Source: a virus. From it: DNA of 64,000 nucleotides. A program made the translations under genes and the position numbers. The notes below the pieces were generated by a model. The model did not search any database. It was not told where the DNA came from and saw nothing but the letters and a program-made list of their open reading frames with translations. This document shows, one piece after another, positions 22,946 to 32,140 of the stretch. How positions within the stretch are numbered: the first letter of the stretch is position 1; each line of letters opens with the position of its first letter. The stretch spans positions 1 to 64,000 of the IMG/VR virus record IMGVR_UViG_3300020152_000023. One strand, given 5' to 3'.

Positions 22946-22975
22946 ACTTTATACCAACTTTTTGTTTGCACAAAG
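22946..22975 (-). promoter_or_regulatory. Lysis promoter with palindromic operator (site 4)
   Basis: Read on the minus strand: TTGTGC (22973-22968), operator GCAAACAAAAAGTTGGT (22969-22953), then TATAAAG with TAAAGT at 16-bp spacing. Differs at one position from site 1. Directs the endolysin, lipoprotein and holin genes. Confidence 0.6.
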
Positions 22976-23023
22976 TGCTATTGCCGTGTACACGTCAGGC
23001 ATCAAATCGTGCTGGAGACGATC

Positions 23024-23353
23024 ATGTGCAAGTGCATCGAATGTGGTAGCCAATTCACCAAAACGCGCGACCACGAGCAGTTCTTTTGCTCTAACGGTTG
23101 CCGCACTTCCCACGCGAACCGGAGGAAGACGCGCGGGGCCGATCTCTACGACCTATTCATGACTATGCGCTATGATCGCGGCGTTGCCAAGGTGCTCGGC
23201 GTCTGGGCCATCATGTGCCGCATGGCGCAGGCTTGGAATGAGGAAGACGTAGCGGCGGGCCGGCGTTCGTTCATGCCGGCCCGCAAGGTTCTGGAGCGCC
23301 ACGTTCAACACGTAGCCGTCAAGCACGATATCAGTAGGCGAGCACGGAGATAG
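23024..23353 (+). CDS. Small zinc-finger protein
   Basis: 109 residues from ATG 23024 (CTGGAG seven bases upstream). CKCIEC...FFCSNGC gives a C-x2-C...C-x3-C zinc finger like those in phage and bacterial HNH-adjacent proteins, followed by a basic helical region. The only rightward gene between 20.5 and 61 kb; it is divergent from the lysis promoter and converges on the 23331 gene. Confidence 0.6.
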   Translation: MCKCIECGSQFTKTRDHEQFFCSNGCRTSHANRRKTRGADLYDLFMTMRYDRGVAKVLGVWAIMCRMAQAWNEEDVAAGRRSFMPARKVLERHVQHVAVKHDISRRARR

Positions 23354-23621
23354 TCTCGCGGCCCTTCACGGCGCGCGCGAAGAAGCGCGTGCCCTCCGGG
23401 AGCCCGCCGGCCGAGAACGACGACTCCATGTCCGTCGAGTTGCGGGCAATGGTCACATGGCCCTCATCGCCGGCCGGATCGGAATCGCCGGCCGCCGCGC
23501 CGTGAATGTGGACGACGCCCGTGGAGATCGCCTGAATCAGGACAAACGTTTGGCCATTCGTGAGCGGCTCCCAATCCGGGCCGATTTCAACGAAAGAAGT
23601 CATTCGAGTGACAACGGGCAT
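23331..23621 (-). CDS. Hypothetical virion-associated protein
   Basis: 96 residues from ATG 23621 (GGTAGG upstream); TTG 23627, overlapping the previous stop, is possible. All-beta, starts PVVTRMTSFVEIGPDWEPL and resembles small capsid or fibre-associated beta proteins. End of the structural block. Confidence 0.55.
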   Translation of the reverse strand: MPVVTRMTSFVEIGPDWEPLTNGQTFVLIQAISTGVVHIHGAAAGDSDPAGDEGHVTIARNSTDMESSFSAGGLPEGTRFFARAVKGRETISVLAY

Positions 23622-23623
23622 GA

Positions 23624-26600
23624 TCAACCTACCTTTAGTCCGGAGCCGTATCTTAGGACGGGACCGCCGCCCACGGTTAGCGAAGAGTTGGCCGTGGAAG
23701 CACTCGGGGCGATAGCGCCCGGCCGCGCCGAACTCGCGCCGCTTCCGATGGGTAGATAGCCGACAAGATCAAGAGTGACTTCCACCGCTCCGACAGTGTA
23801 CGTCGCTTCCATCGTCGCGAGATAGCCCGTCGCCGAGAGTGTGGCAACGTTGCGCGACTTGGCCTCGATCTCAATCACGGGAAGGAGCCCCATGCCGACG
23901 ATTGTGGCCTCATTGGTCTGCGGGATGTCGATCAAGCCTTCCATGGTGGGAAGCAAGCCGAGCGCCTCGATATCCACTTCATAGACCGCCTCGCCGCCGA
24001 TCTCGGCCACGGGCAGATAGCCGGTGACATCGGCCGTTGCGACATAGGCAAACGGCTCGGCCGCGATCTCGGCGAACGGCAACAGCCCGTTTAGGTCGAT
24101 CTCCAGTTCCAGATTGAGGCCGACGCCGATCAGCGCCACGGGCAGATAGCCTTCCATCTCAGCCGTGATGCGAGTCGGGAACTGGATCATGCCTTGAGTG
24201 AATGGCAGATACCCTTCCGCCGCGATCTCGGCCTCGGGCGAGAGCGCCATGGAGCCTTCCGCCGTCGGCAAGTATCCCTGTACGTCGGCCGTGATTTCGA
24301 ACTGGAAGACAGGTGCATCGATCTCGGCCGTGGGCAGGAAGCCCATCGCTTCGATGTCCACGACGTAAACCGCCTCGCCGCCGATCTCGGCCACGGGCAA
24401 ATAGCCGGTGAGATCGAGCGTGGCCCGAACCGGGAACTCCGACATGATCTCGGCGGTGGGCAGATAGCCGTTGAATTCGAGCGTGGCCCGCGTCTGGATG
24501 CGGAACTCGCCTTCCATGAACGGCAAGAGGCCATCCGTCTCAATCGTCGCGACCGTCCGCATGCCACCGGCAATCTCGGCCGTCGGGAGATAGCCGTTCA
24601 AATCGCCTTCGAACTCGGACGGCGACGCCACCGAGATCGCGGCCGTGGGCAGATAGCCGGCCAGTTCGGCGGTGACCGCCATGGGCATCTCGGCCACGAT
24701 GTCGGCCGTGGGCAGATATCCTTCCCCCGGAACGGCCACGGTGGGCGGCGGCGGGTTGGTGCTCTTGTATGGATGGCCGGCCGGCAAGAGGCCGCGCAAG
24801 CCCCATTTCGCGGCTGCATAGCCTTCGAGCTTCTGGCGCTCGACATCCGTAATGCGGCGGCTGAAGATCAGGATGTCTTGCGCCGAACCGTTCCAGTAGA
24901 CCGTAGCGTCGCGGAAGATATAGGCGTCCTGCGCCACCACGTTGTCGTAGGTGGCAACCTTGATCCAGTCGGCCTCACCGTTGACGTTGAGCTGCGAGCC
25001 GAAATATTCGTAGCCGCCGATCACGATGGCATCTTTGTTCGTCCAAATCTCGTTGGACGAACTATTCGTGGCCCCCGAACCGCCGATGATGCCGACCTTT
25101 TCGAGGTTGTCTTTGGCGATACCGCGCCGAGCCGACGGCGCACCCCACTTGAAGAGCATGCGGTATGCGCCGGGGGCGTGATTGGCGTAATAGGCCACGC
25201 CCATCACGGTGTGATAATCATCATTGACGGGCAGGCCGGGGCCTACCGGATTGATCACAAGGTGATCGCCGGCTCCGTCCGCGATAACGGCCGGTTTGCC
25301 GCTGCGGCCTGTCATGGAATGCGTAGGCTGCGAGCCGCCCACCGCTTGCGTGGCGTTCCACGAGCCCCAGCGGGAAGCCCACATGGAAACGAGGCCGCTA
25401 CCGTCTTTGGTGATCGTGGCCTCGGCCGCCGCATCAAACCAGCACAAAAGGCCCGGCACGTCGGCCGGCGTAAACAAGTCGATCCGGTTGGAACGGAGTC
25501 CGTTCAATGCCCGGAACTGAATCGTCTTGCCTTCCCACTCGGCCTTCATGGTGAGCGTCAGGCCGGTTTCCCCGACAAGCGGTTGCCCCCCGGCGTACCA
25601 CTGGCCGAGATTGCCTTGATCGCGGGTATAGACCGAACCGGCGTAACCAGTACCGGAGGTGACTGAGATCGTGATGGGCTCGGAACCTACCGCGTCTATC
25701 AAGGCCTCGGCCGTAGGCAGGAGGCCCGTGGCTTCCACGTTGGCGTTGACGCCAACGCCTCCGGAGATCGCAGCCGTCGGAAGATAGCCGGCCGCGTCTA
25801 CCGTGACAGCCGGGCCGGTGGGCGGATTGGTGCTCTTGTACTCGTGGCCGGCGGGGAGAAGCGCGCGCGTGCCCCACTTCGACGCCATATAGCCTTCGAG
25901 GCGCTTCCGGTCATCAAGGGACAACGCCGCGCTGTAGAAAAGAAGCTCTTGCACCGAGCCCGGCCAGTACCCGGAGTTGTTCGTAAACCGGAAGAGCTGG
26001 GCAATCGTCGGGACGGGCGTGTTGAGCGTGATTGCCGCCGACGCCCCGGTGTATTGGCCGTCAATACGGGCGTCGAGATTGGTGGGGTTGAAGTTGCCCA
26101 CCACGATCTTGTCGGCATCGAGCCACGTTGCACCGGCCGGGAAAGTGTGCGAGCCGGCCGATCCGAGCGAAATGCCCGCCCGGTTGGTGGAGTCTTGTTT
26201 TGAAATCTGGCGGGCCGTCGTAACGGTGGACGTGCCATAGACGAAAACGCCCGTCCATGCACCCGAATTGGCATTCGGATGATACGCCATGGCCGCCATG
26301 CAGCTCGCGTTCGCCCCTTGCGGCAAGGCCGATGGCGTGTTGAGCGTCATAAAGAGCGACGTACCGTTGCCCGAGACGGCCGGCTTGCTGTTACGGCCGG
26401 TTGCCGACCATAGCGGCCGGTTGGCGTCCGTCGTCTGATTAAGCACCAAAGCCCCGACACTCGAAGCCCACGACGCGACCTTGTTGGAATTGAAGGTCAT
26501 CAAGTCGTTTCGGGCCGCGTCGAATTGCGCGACCAATCCCGGAATCATCGACGGGACAAACACTCGAATGGGGTTGGATTTTTCGTCGGGGGAAGCCGTC

Positions 26601-26773
26601 CGGAAGGAGATCGCCTTGCCTTCGTTTTTGGCTTCCATCGTGTAGGTGTTGCCGGTCTGGCCGGCAATAGGGTCTTCGTCCGCATACCATTGGCCAGCGC
26701 CGGCCGCTCCGGTTTGCGTATAGATGGAACCGAAGTAGCCCGTGCCCGAGGTGATCGAAATTGTGATAGCCAC
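23624..26773 (-). CDS. Large virion protein: two lectin-like modules plus GYLPTA repeats
   Basis: 1049 residues. A module of about 365 residues occurs twice (about 1-335 and 366-690): a TSGTGY-type beta unit, then a concanavalin/LamG-like domain starting PGLVAQFDAARND or PGLLCWFDAAAE and ending KRLEGYMASKWG or QKLEGYAAAKWG, then AGHxYKSTNPP. From about 682 to 1010 follow 16 tandem repeats of about 21 residues with core G-[YLF]-LP-[TVF]-A-x-I. Two more copies lie between the modules. Probably a tail fibre or surface-decorating adhesin that binds host glycans. Confidence 0.7.
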   Translation of the reverse strand: MAITISITSGTGYFGSIYTQTGAAGAGQWYADEDPIAGQTGNTYTMEAKNEGKAISFRTASPDEKSNPIRVFVPSMIPGLVAQFDAARNDLMTFNSNKVASWASSVGALVLNQTTDANRPLWSATGRNSKPAVSGNGTSLFMTLNTPSALPQGANASCMAAMAYHPNANSGAWTGVFVYGTSTVTTARQISKQDSTNRAGISLGSAGSHTFPAGATWLDADKIVVGNFNPTNLDARIDGQYTGASAAITLNTPVPTIAQLFRFTNNSGYWPGSVQELLFYSAALSLDDRKRLEGYMASKWGTRALLPAGHEYKSTNPPTGPAVTVDAAGYLPTAAISGGVGVNANVEATGLLPTAEALIDAVGSEPITISVTSGTGYAGSVYTRDQGNLGQWYAGGQPLVGETGLTLTMKAEWEGKTIQFRALNGLRSNRIDLFTPADVPGLLCWFDAAAEATITKDGSGLVSMWASRWGSWNATQAVGGSQPTHSMTGRSGKPAVIADGAGDHLVINPVGPGLPVNDDYHTVMGVAYYANHAPGAYRMLFKWGAPSARRGIAKDNLEKVGIIGGSGATNSSSNEIWTNKDAIVIGGYEYFGSQLNVNGEADWIKVATYDNVVAQDAYIFRDATVYWNGSAQDILIFSRRITDVERQKLEGYAAAKWGLRGLLPAGHPYKSTNPPPPTVAVPGEGYLPTADIVAEMPMAVTAELAGYLPTAAISVASPSEFEGDLNGYLPTAEIAGGMRTVATIETDGLLPFMEGEFRIQTRATLEFNGYLPTAEIMSEFPVRATLDLTGYLPVAEIGGEAVYVVDIEAMGFLPTAEIDAPVFQFEITADVQGYLPTAEGSMALSPEAEIAAEGYLPFTQGMIQFPTRITAEMEGYLPVALIGVGLNLELEIDLNGLLPFAEIAAEPFAYVATADVTGYLPVAEIGGEAVYEVDIEALGLLPTMEGLIDIPQTNEATIVGMGLLPVIEIEAKSRNVATLSATGYLATMEATYTVGAVEVTLDLVGYLPIGSGASSARPGAIAPSASTANSSLTVGGGPVLRYGSGLKVG

Positions 26774-26802
26774 GGCCGGCCCCTAGTTCGCTGGAAGGGA
26801 GC

Positions 26803-26835
26803 GGCCCGCCGCAACGCGGAAGCGGATGGCGGGCC
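26803..26835. other. GC inverted repeat between virion genes
   Basis: GGCCCGCC (26803-26810) and GGCGGGCC (26828-26835), 8-bp stem, after the stop of the 26853 gene on the minus strand. No T-run; may stabilise the upstream mRNA. Confidence 0.45.
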
Positions 26836-26852
26836 GGCGTCGTATCGCGGCG

Positions 26853-27281
26853 TTACCAACCCTTGGGCTGAGTGTACGTAAAGCTCACGATAGACACTTC
26901 CACCGTGGCGACGATGGCCGTGGAGGTGACTTTCATGTCGCCCGCGCCACCAGTGTCGGTCACGTCGCCATCGAACCACGGATTCCCGTCGCCGTCGAAT
27001 GCTCGGAACCACGTCGCCGTGCCGGTCGCAGCCGCCGCCACCGGATCGATGTCTTCCGCCGTTGCCCGCGCGCCGCCGGTCACCGCCACCGCATCGCCGA
27101 AGGCCGGTTCGGGCAGAACGAAATCCACGAGCTTGACTTGCGTGGAGATGGCCACGCCGGGATTGGCCGGGCGCGTGCCGTCATAGATTTCGACGGAGCC
27201 TGCGCCCGCGCCGCTATCGAGCCCATCAACGATGGCGTTGGCCGCAGCGATGGCGGCGTTGTCTGCGAATTTCAAAGCCAT
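26853..27281 (-). CDS. Small virion protein, IYDGTRPA family
   Basis: 142 residues. FADNAAIAAANAIVDGLDSG, IYDGTRPANPG, TWFRAFDGDGNPWFDG and VSFTYTQPKGW is the pattern of a common small phage tail/head protein found next to fibre genes. All-beta. Exact place in the virion unknown. Confidence 0.7.
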   Translation of the reverse strand: MALKFADNAAIAAANAIVDGLDSGAGAGSVEIYDGTRPANPGVAISTQVKLVDFVLPEPAFGDAVAVTGGARATAEDIDPVAAAATGTATWFRAFDGDGNPWFDGDVTDTGGAGDMKVTSTAIVATVEVSIVSFTYTQPKGW

Positions 27282-27335
27282 GAGTGTCTCCTACGTTGGG
27301 CTCTTCGGTTCGATTCCGCTATATCCGAAAATGCT

Positions 27336-30300
27336 TTACTGCGCTACTGACGCCACTCGGAAAGTCACCGAAACAACGCTGTAGGGAACATAACTAATAT
27401 TCGTCAGCGTGTTCGGATCGTACGTACCCGGATAGCCGGGATTCGTAAGAGGGTCTGGCTCAATGATGATTTCGTCTTCATCGATCCAATCGACATCGGG
27501 CCATTCATGTTCGGGGAGAGTAGGCGGTTCTATCGGTTCGTCAAGCTCTTCTTCTTCGTCTTTCTCCCATTCGTCCTCACCTTCCTCTATAGTGGTAACC
27601 GTGTCGGGAGTTACAACCACGATCCCCTCGCAATCGTCCCGGAAGGCCACGGCGAGGATCACGCCCACATAATCCCAATCGATGGTGACCGGGTTGGGTG
27701 TGAGGACATTGCCCGGATCGTCATGAATGAAAAAGCTCATGGGCGGTGAACCGCCATGCGCTACCACCACGTCATTGCAGGCCGAGAAATCAGGAGGCCC
27801 GAACGACACAGGCTTGGTGTCTTGCGTATCGAACACATAGTTCACGCCGAACTCATGGAGCGTGATGACCGGATCGTTGGTGTCGAGGTGCTCGTGGGTA
27901 ACGACAAACTCCGTTGAGAACGGCGAGAACGCCATCAACGAATTGGTCATCTCGGCTTCCCAGACGTTGCCCCGGAATTCGAACTTGTCGAAAGAGATAT
28001 CATAGATCAACCGACCTTGAACCGTGTCGCCCGGCGCGCCATCGGGGGCGATGACATGATAGGCCAGCACCTCTTCGTTCGGCGAGAACTGGAAATCCTT
28101 GATGATCGAATCTATCAAATGGATCGAATAGGACCGGAGATTGAACGTGTCGCCCGTCCGGTCGTACAGCTCAACGAACGCCGCCCGGAGGGTTTCCGTG
28201 TTGAGGTAGGCACTCGCCGAGTTCGGCCGCGTCGCTATCCCGATCCCGTTCGCCGTCTGATAGAGCACAATGCGTTCCGAGGCCGAGAGCTGATAGCCCC
28301 ACAAATCCGTGATCGCATATTGAGGGGCGAACCCGAGCGACGCGGGATATGTCGGGCTTGGCGAGAAACTTTCCGTGAAAGGATGGGATGCCCAATTTGA
28401 CCCTCCGAAGTTGGCGATGGAATCGGTGTCGTTATAGCCGTCGGCCGGCTGCAATGCCGTGCCGGGGCCGGTGAACGTGTAGAGCGGCGAATAGCTCGGA
28501 TACTCCACGAATTGGCTGTAGAGCCAATGATTGAGATAGGAGCCGGTGTTCTGGAAAAACGTCAACGTTCCTTCAGTCCAGACGACGGCCGAGGACGACG
28601 CGGCCGCGCCAGTGTCGGACGGGATCGCGTAGGAAACCCAATCGGGGTTGTCCGCGTCGCCTTCATTGTGGAAGAGCCGGAGCCACTGGATCGCGGTATT
28701 GTTCTGCCAGACGACAGCCACCAGCTTTTCATCCGGCGAGAGCTGGAGGTGGACGGGCGTTCCTGACATAGCCGGCGAGGGCGCTACGGTCTGGAAAAGC
28801 GAAAACGTGTTGGCCACGCTATCAAACTCGAAAACGTGCAAGAGGAAGCCGGAGCCGACATTGTTGCGCGTGATCATGAGAAGGAACGCGCCGTTGCCAG
28901 TCCACGTCGCCTTGCCCCACATTTGGTTATAGCCCGACTGGTAGGGAAACGGGCTCGGCGCGATAGTCCACGTTCCCGAGATCAGCCGCACGAATTTCGG
29001 CGCAACACCCGAGCCGATGCCGCCATAGCCGTTGAAGACAAGAATGTCGTCTCGCGTCGGATGCCACAACGGAGCATGTTGCACGAGATTGGTGGCGTCG
29101 GTGTTGCTCATCGCGATATCCGCGCCCACCTGAGTCCATGCGCCCGTGCCGACGTTGCGCTGATAAATCCGGCACATGCCGGCGTTGGTTCCCGTCTGAT
29201 TAAAGGTGAGGGCGCAGAACTGGCCGTCCCGCGAGATCGAGACACCCCGGCACGTCCCGGCCGGCACCGTGGGGGCCGTCGCCGAGGCCCACGCCGAGCC
29301 GTTCCAGTTGAATAGCGTGATCGCGTTCGCACCTTGCTTGATCAACCAAAGGCCGTCGCGCGAGATGTCATAGCTGGCATTGTTGGTTGACCAGCCGGCC
29401 GGTGTCGTCGCGATAAACGAGCCGGTTACCGGATCGTAGGAATAGGTGGCGTTGGCGACGGCAATCCGATGGCCCGCAGCATCGCGCACGGGCTTTGGTG
29501 CGCCGCCGGTCAAAGCCGCGCCGGCCGTGAACGGGGCCGCCGGGCCGGCCACCAAGACATCCGGGACAACGGAAATGCGCTCAAGGAACTCGGCTTTCGC
29601 CCCGCCGTCCGTATGCGTGTAGAAAGCCTGCGAGCCGTCGGCCTTGAACTTGATGTCGCTGACATCCCACGTCGTCGCGGTCGCATGGTTGCCGGTAGTG
29701 ATCAACACCCAATTGCCGCCTTGTCGGGCGTAGAATTTGGGCATTCCCGTTCCCGAGGTGGCGCGGCCGTTGAGCGCCAGCACCGTCTCATCCGGGGAGT
29801 AATGCGCCTTGCGATCTGTCCCGGCCGATCCGGGCAAGGCGTAGGCCAGTGTGAATACACGACTACCTAGATCGAGATTATAGACATCCACGTCGCCGCC
29901 CGTATCGGCCACGATCCATTCCAGCTCATCGGATCGAACGGCGAGGAAAAGGCCGGCCGGGAGTGACGGCGGCGCGACAGGCGCATTGAGGTTCTGGATA
30001 TCGAAGAGCTTGAATCCGAGGCCCGTCTTGACGATGAGGAAATTATTGAGCGGGCTGATCTCCAGACCGAGGACGGCCGCGCCGATGGCGAGGGGGTCTA
30101 CCAGTTCCCATTGCCCCTCGGGATCGTTCTCATCGCCGCCGCTCCACTGGTAGACTTGCACGTTTTGCGTATCGTTTTGCTTGACGGCATACATGAAGCG
30201 GCCGGCCTTCGAGAAGGCGGCATGCAGAAAGGATGTATTGGTGGGCCAGTCGGCATTCGGATAGGCGTTCGTTCGCGTGTAGACCGGGCCGGTGCGCTCG

Positions 30301-30605
30301 TAGAGCCGAGGCGGATTGGTTCCCGTGTTGCCAAACAAAATCCAGCGGTCGTTCCAGTGAATGACGCGGATGCCGTCGGTAGGCACGTTCTCCGTCGGGT
30401 TGCCGATTGCCGGCAATTCTTCGATCCGGATGTCGGTGTGCATCGCGAGCTTGGTCAAGCTCCGGGCCGCCTTGAGCTTCTTCGGCGTCGCGGCGAGCTT
30501 CGGATAGAGCTTGAGCGGCGTGCCGGGCTCGCCGGGCATCGTCCGTTCCTTGAGCTTGAGAAACGGCGAATTGAATAGCGGTTCGGCGATGAGCGTGGCC
30601 GGCAT
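27336..30605 (-). CDS. Large beta-propeller-like virion protein
   Basis: 1089 residues. After a basic N-terminus, more than ten repeats of about 45-60 residues with the style of propeller blades (e.g. ISPLNNFLIVKTGLG, FSPNEEVLAYHVIA, LSPDEKLVAVVW, ISRDGQFCALTF): each contains an SPDE/SRDG turn followed by a hydrophobic strand. C-terminus is acidic and Pro-rich. Lies in the tail-fibre region, so a receptor-binding or tail-decoration role is likely. Confidence 0.65.
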   Translation of the reverse strand: MPATLIAEPLFNSPFLKLKERTMPGEPGTPLKLYPKLAATPKKLKAARSLTKLAMHTDIRIEELPAIGNPTENVPTDGIRVIHWNDRWILFGNTGTNPPRLYERTGPVYTRTNAYPNADWPTNTSFLHAAFSKAGRFMYAVKQNDTQNVQVYQWSGGDENDPEGQWELVDPLAIGAAVLGLEISPLNNFLIVKTGLGFKLFDIQNLNAPVAPPSLPAGLFLAVRSDELEWIVADTGGDVDVYNLDLGSRVFTLAYALPGSAGTDRKAHYSPDETVLALNGRATSGTGMPKFYARQGGNWVLITTGNHATATTWDVSDIKFKADGSQAFYTHTDGGAKAEFLERISVVPDVLVAGPAAPFTAGAALTGGAPKPVRDAAGHRIAVANATYSYDPVTGSFIATTPAGWSTNNASYDISRDGLWLIKQGANAITLFNWNGSAWASATAPTVPAGTCRGVSISRDGQFCALTFNQTGTNAGMCRIYQRNVGTGAWTQVGADIAMSNTDATNLVQHAPLWHPTRDDILVFNGYGGIGSGVAPKFVRLISGTWTIAPSPFPYQSGYNQMWGKATWTGNGAFLLMITRNNVGSGFLLHVFEFDSVANTFSLFQTVAPSPAMSGTPVHLQLSPDEKLVAVVWQNNTAIQWLRLFHNEGDADNPDWVSYAIPSDTGAAASSSAVVWTEGTLTFFQNTGSYLNHWLYSQFVEYPSYSPLYTFTGPGTALQPADGYNDTDSIANFGGSNWASHPFTESFSPSPTYPASLGFAPQYAITDLWGYQLSASERIVLYQTANGIGIATRPNSASAYLNTETLRAAFVELYDRTGDTFNLRSYSIHLIDSIIKDFQFSPNEEVLAYHVIAPDGAPGDTVQGRLIYDISFDKFEFRGNVWEAEMTNSLMAFSPFSTEFVVTHEHLDTNDPVITLHEFGVNYVFDTQDTKPVSFGPPDFSACNDVVVAHGGSPPMSFFIHDDPGNVLTPNPVTIDWDYVGVILAVAFRDDCEGIVVVTPDTVTTIEEGEDEWEKDEEEELDEPIEPPTLPEHEWPDVDWIDEDEIIIEPDPLTNPGYPGTYDPNTLTNISYVPYSVVSVTFRVASVAQ

Positions 30606-31399
30606 TACATGAGTTCCCCAACGATAGACACGGTGACACCCTTATAGATTTTCCCGACGAACGGCGAGACGGGGGGCGCTCGAAGGGCGAGCACGTCGCC
30701 CGTGTTGAACTCGACCGGAAGGCCGCTGATCGCCCGCACACCGCTCGAATGCTCCGACTGGTAGGCGTATCCGACTTGCACGCCATTCTTCAGGATGGCG
30801 AGCTGGCCGAACTGAGTCCAGCCGCGCACTCGGCCGCTGTAGCAGTCGGCATGTAGGCGGAACGGTTCCTTGACGGTGTGCGCGGCGACGATCCGATCAG
30901 CGCGCGTCTCGGAAATGAAGATCGAGATTTCGATCTCATCCACATATTCCTGAAACATCGCAAGGCCTTGCCAGCCACCATCCCCGCCGCCCGTCGGTTG
31001 ATGGAAGCCGACCAATTGCCGATCTGCCAATATGGGGATCATGACGCCGGGCCACGGCTTGAGGTTACGCCATGAGGGGAGGGAGGGCCATAGATGGTAA
31101 ACCGAATGCAGCATCCTTATCTCAGTCGGTTCCACATTATGATCCGGCTCGATGAGAAAAATCCGATAATCGGGGGAGTACCAAGGATAGTTCGGCCCAA
31201 ACCAACGATTCATCGCGTAGTCGGCCATCCACCAATCGAACCACTCCATGGAGTTGTTCATGTCCTGATCCCACATTTGCTCGCCCTTGCGCCAGAACGC
31301 ACGGATGATTCCGTCCATCCCGGCGAGCGGCCGTGAGTGATCCGGGTAGGCTACCGCGTTGAGCTGGTGATAGTCGCGATCCGGATAGTAGTAGGGCAT
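30605..31399 (-). CDS. Hypothetical tail-associated protein
   Basis: 264 residues. N-terminal half very rich in Trp and Tyr (WFDWWMADYAMNRWFGPNYP), C-terminal half beta-rich (RVRGWTQFGQLAILKNG). TAATG junctions on both sides show tight coupling within the tail-fibre genes. Family not recognised. Confidence 0.6.
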   Translation of the reverse strand: MPYYYPDRDYHQLNAVAYPDHSRPLAGMDGIIRAFWRKGEQMWDQDMNNSMEWFDWWMADYAMNRWFGPNYPWYSPDYRIFLIEPDHNVEPTEIRMLHSVYHLWPSLPSWRNLKPWPGVMIPILADRQLVGFHQPTGGGDGGWQGLAMFQEYVDEIEISIFISETRADRIVAAHTVKEPFRLHADCYSGRVRGWTQFGQLAILKNGVQVGYAYQSEHSSGVRAISGLPVEFNTGDVLALRAPPVSPFVGKIYKGVTVSIVGELM

Positions 31400-32139
31400 T
31401 AGTCAATGCTCCTGATTTTTCCGCAGATCGTAACGTTGAGCCCTTCCATGCCGTGGAGATTGGCCGGCGAACTCACCTGAAAGACATGCGCCTTTTCGTA
31501 TTCGTTTTCCTCTACGGTGGGCAGGCAAACCACTTCGTCGGGAATATTCACACTTCCATCCAACGAACCGGCGTCAAACGTAATCGAGCCCACCACTGGC
31601 CCGCGCGCCCGAATGGTGAAACTCACGGGTTGCGTCGGCGCGATTTCGCAATACGCCCCGGAGCCCGGCGCGCCGGCTTCGATCACCCACTCTTGCGTGG
31701 CGACGTAGGAAAACAACGTAGAATTGGGCCGGATGAGATACGGATTATACCAAGAGAATTCGCGAGGAATGGCCCGGTGAGTCTTGTTCGGATCGAACAA
31801 GAGTTGCCATTCGTTCATCTGGTTGTAGAAATACCATTTGTCCTCATCGGCGACATACATTTTCAAGCCGAGGACAGTGGTGATTATATACCATTGCGCG
31901 GGGATAATATCATCCCCGTCATTGAACTCTTCCACCCACACATAGATATTTCCGTTGGACGGGTGGATATATACATCGTTCTCTTCGCCCGTGGCCGGCG
32001 GAACGGTAGTCTTGCTCAAGGCTGCGCCGTGGGTGACGACGGCCATGCGAATAAGATTCCAGTTCATGAGCGTGCCCCAATTATGGGAGCGCTTAGAAAA
32101 CTGTCTGGCCGTGCCGGCCCGGCCAATATTCAGCACCAT
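31399..32139 (-). CDS. DUF2793-like tail protein
   Basis: 246 residues from ATG 32139 (one base after the previous stop). The middle (ENDVYIHPSNGNIYVWV, then KWYFYNQMNEWQLLF) matches the DUF2793 style of alphaproteobacterial phage and gene-transfer-agent tail proteins; C-terminal beta domain. Probably part of the tail tip or fibre. Confidence 0.6.
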   Translation of the reverse strand: MVLNIGRAGTARQFSKRSHNWGTLMNWNLIRMAVVTHGAALSKTTVPPATGEENDVYIHPSNGNIYVWVEEFNDGDDIIPAQWYIITTVLGLKMYVADEDKWYFYNQMNEWQLLFDPNKTHRAIPREFSWYNPYLIRPNSTLFSYVATQEWVIEAGAPGSGAYCEIAPTQPVSFTIRARGPVVGSITFDAGSLDGSVNIPDEVVCLPTVEENEYEKAHVFQVSSPANLHGMEGLNVTICGKIRSID

Positions 32140-32140
32140 G

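Noticed and set aside
22966-22994. Rightward promoter TTGCAC-N17-TACACG for the 23024 gene
   Set aside because: The -10 is a poor match and the -35 overlaps the leftward operator by chance; not strong enough to list.
24194-25666. 490-codon frame on the plus strand
   Set aside because: Antisense shadow of the repeat-rich virion gene; Arg/Asp/Gly-rich sequence without domains or ribosome site. Similar long shadows oppose the tape measure, capsid, portal and DUF2800 genes (37410-38480, 46108-48117, 49136-50890, 59498-60607).
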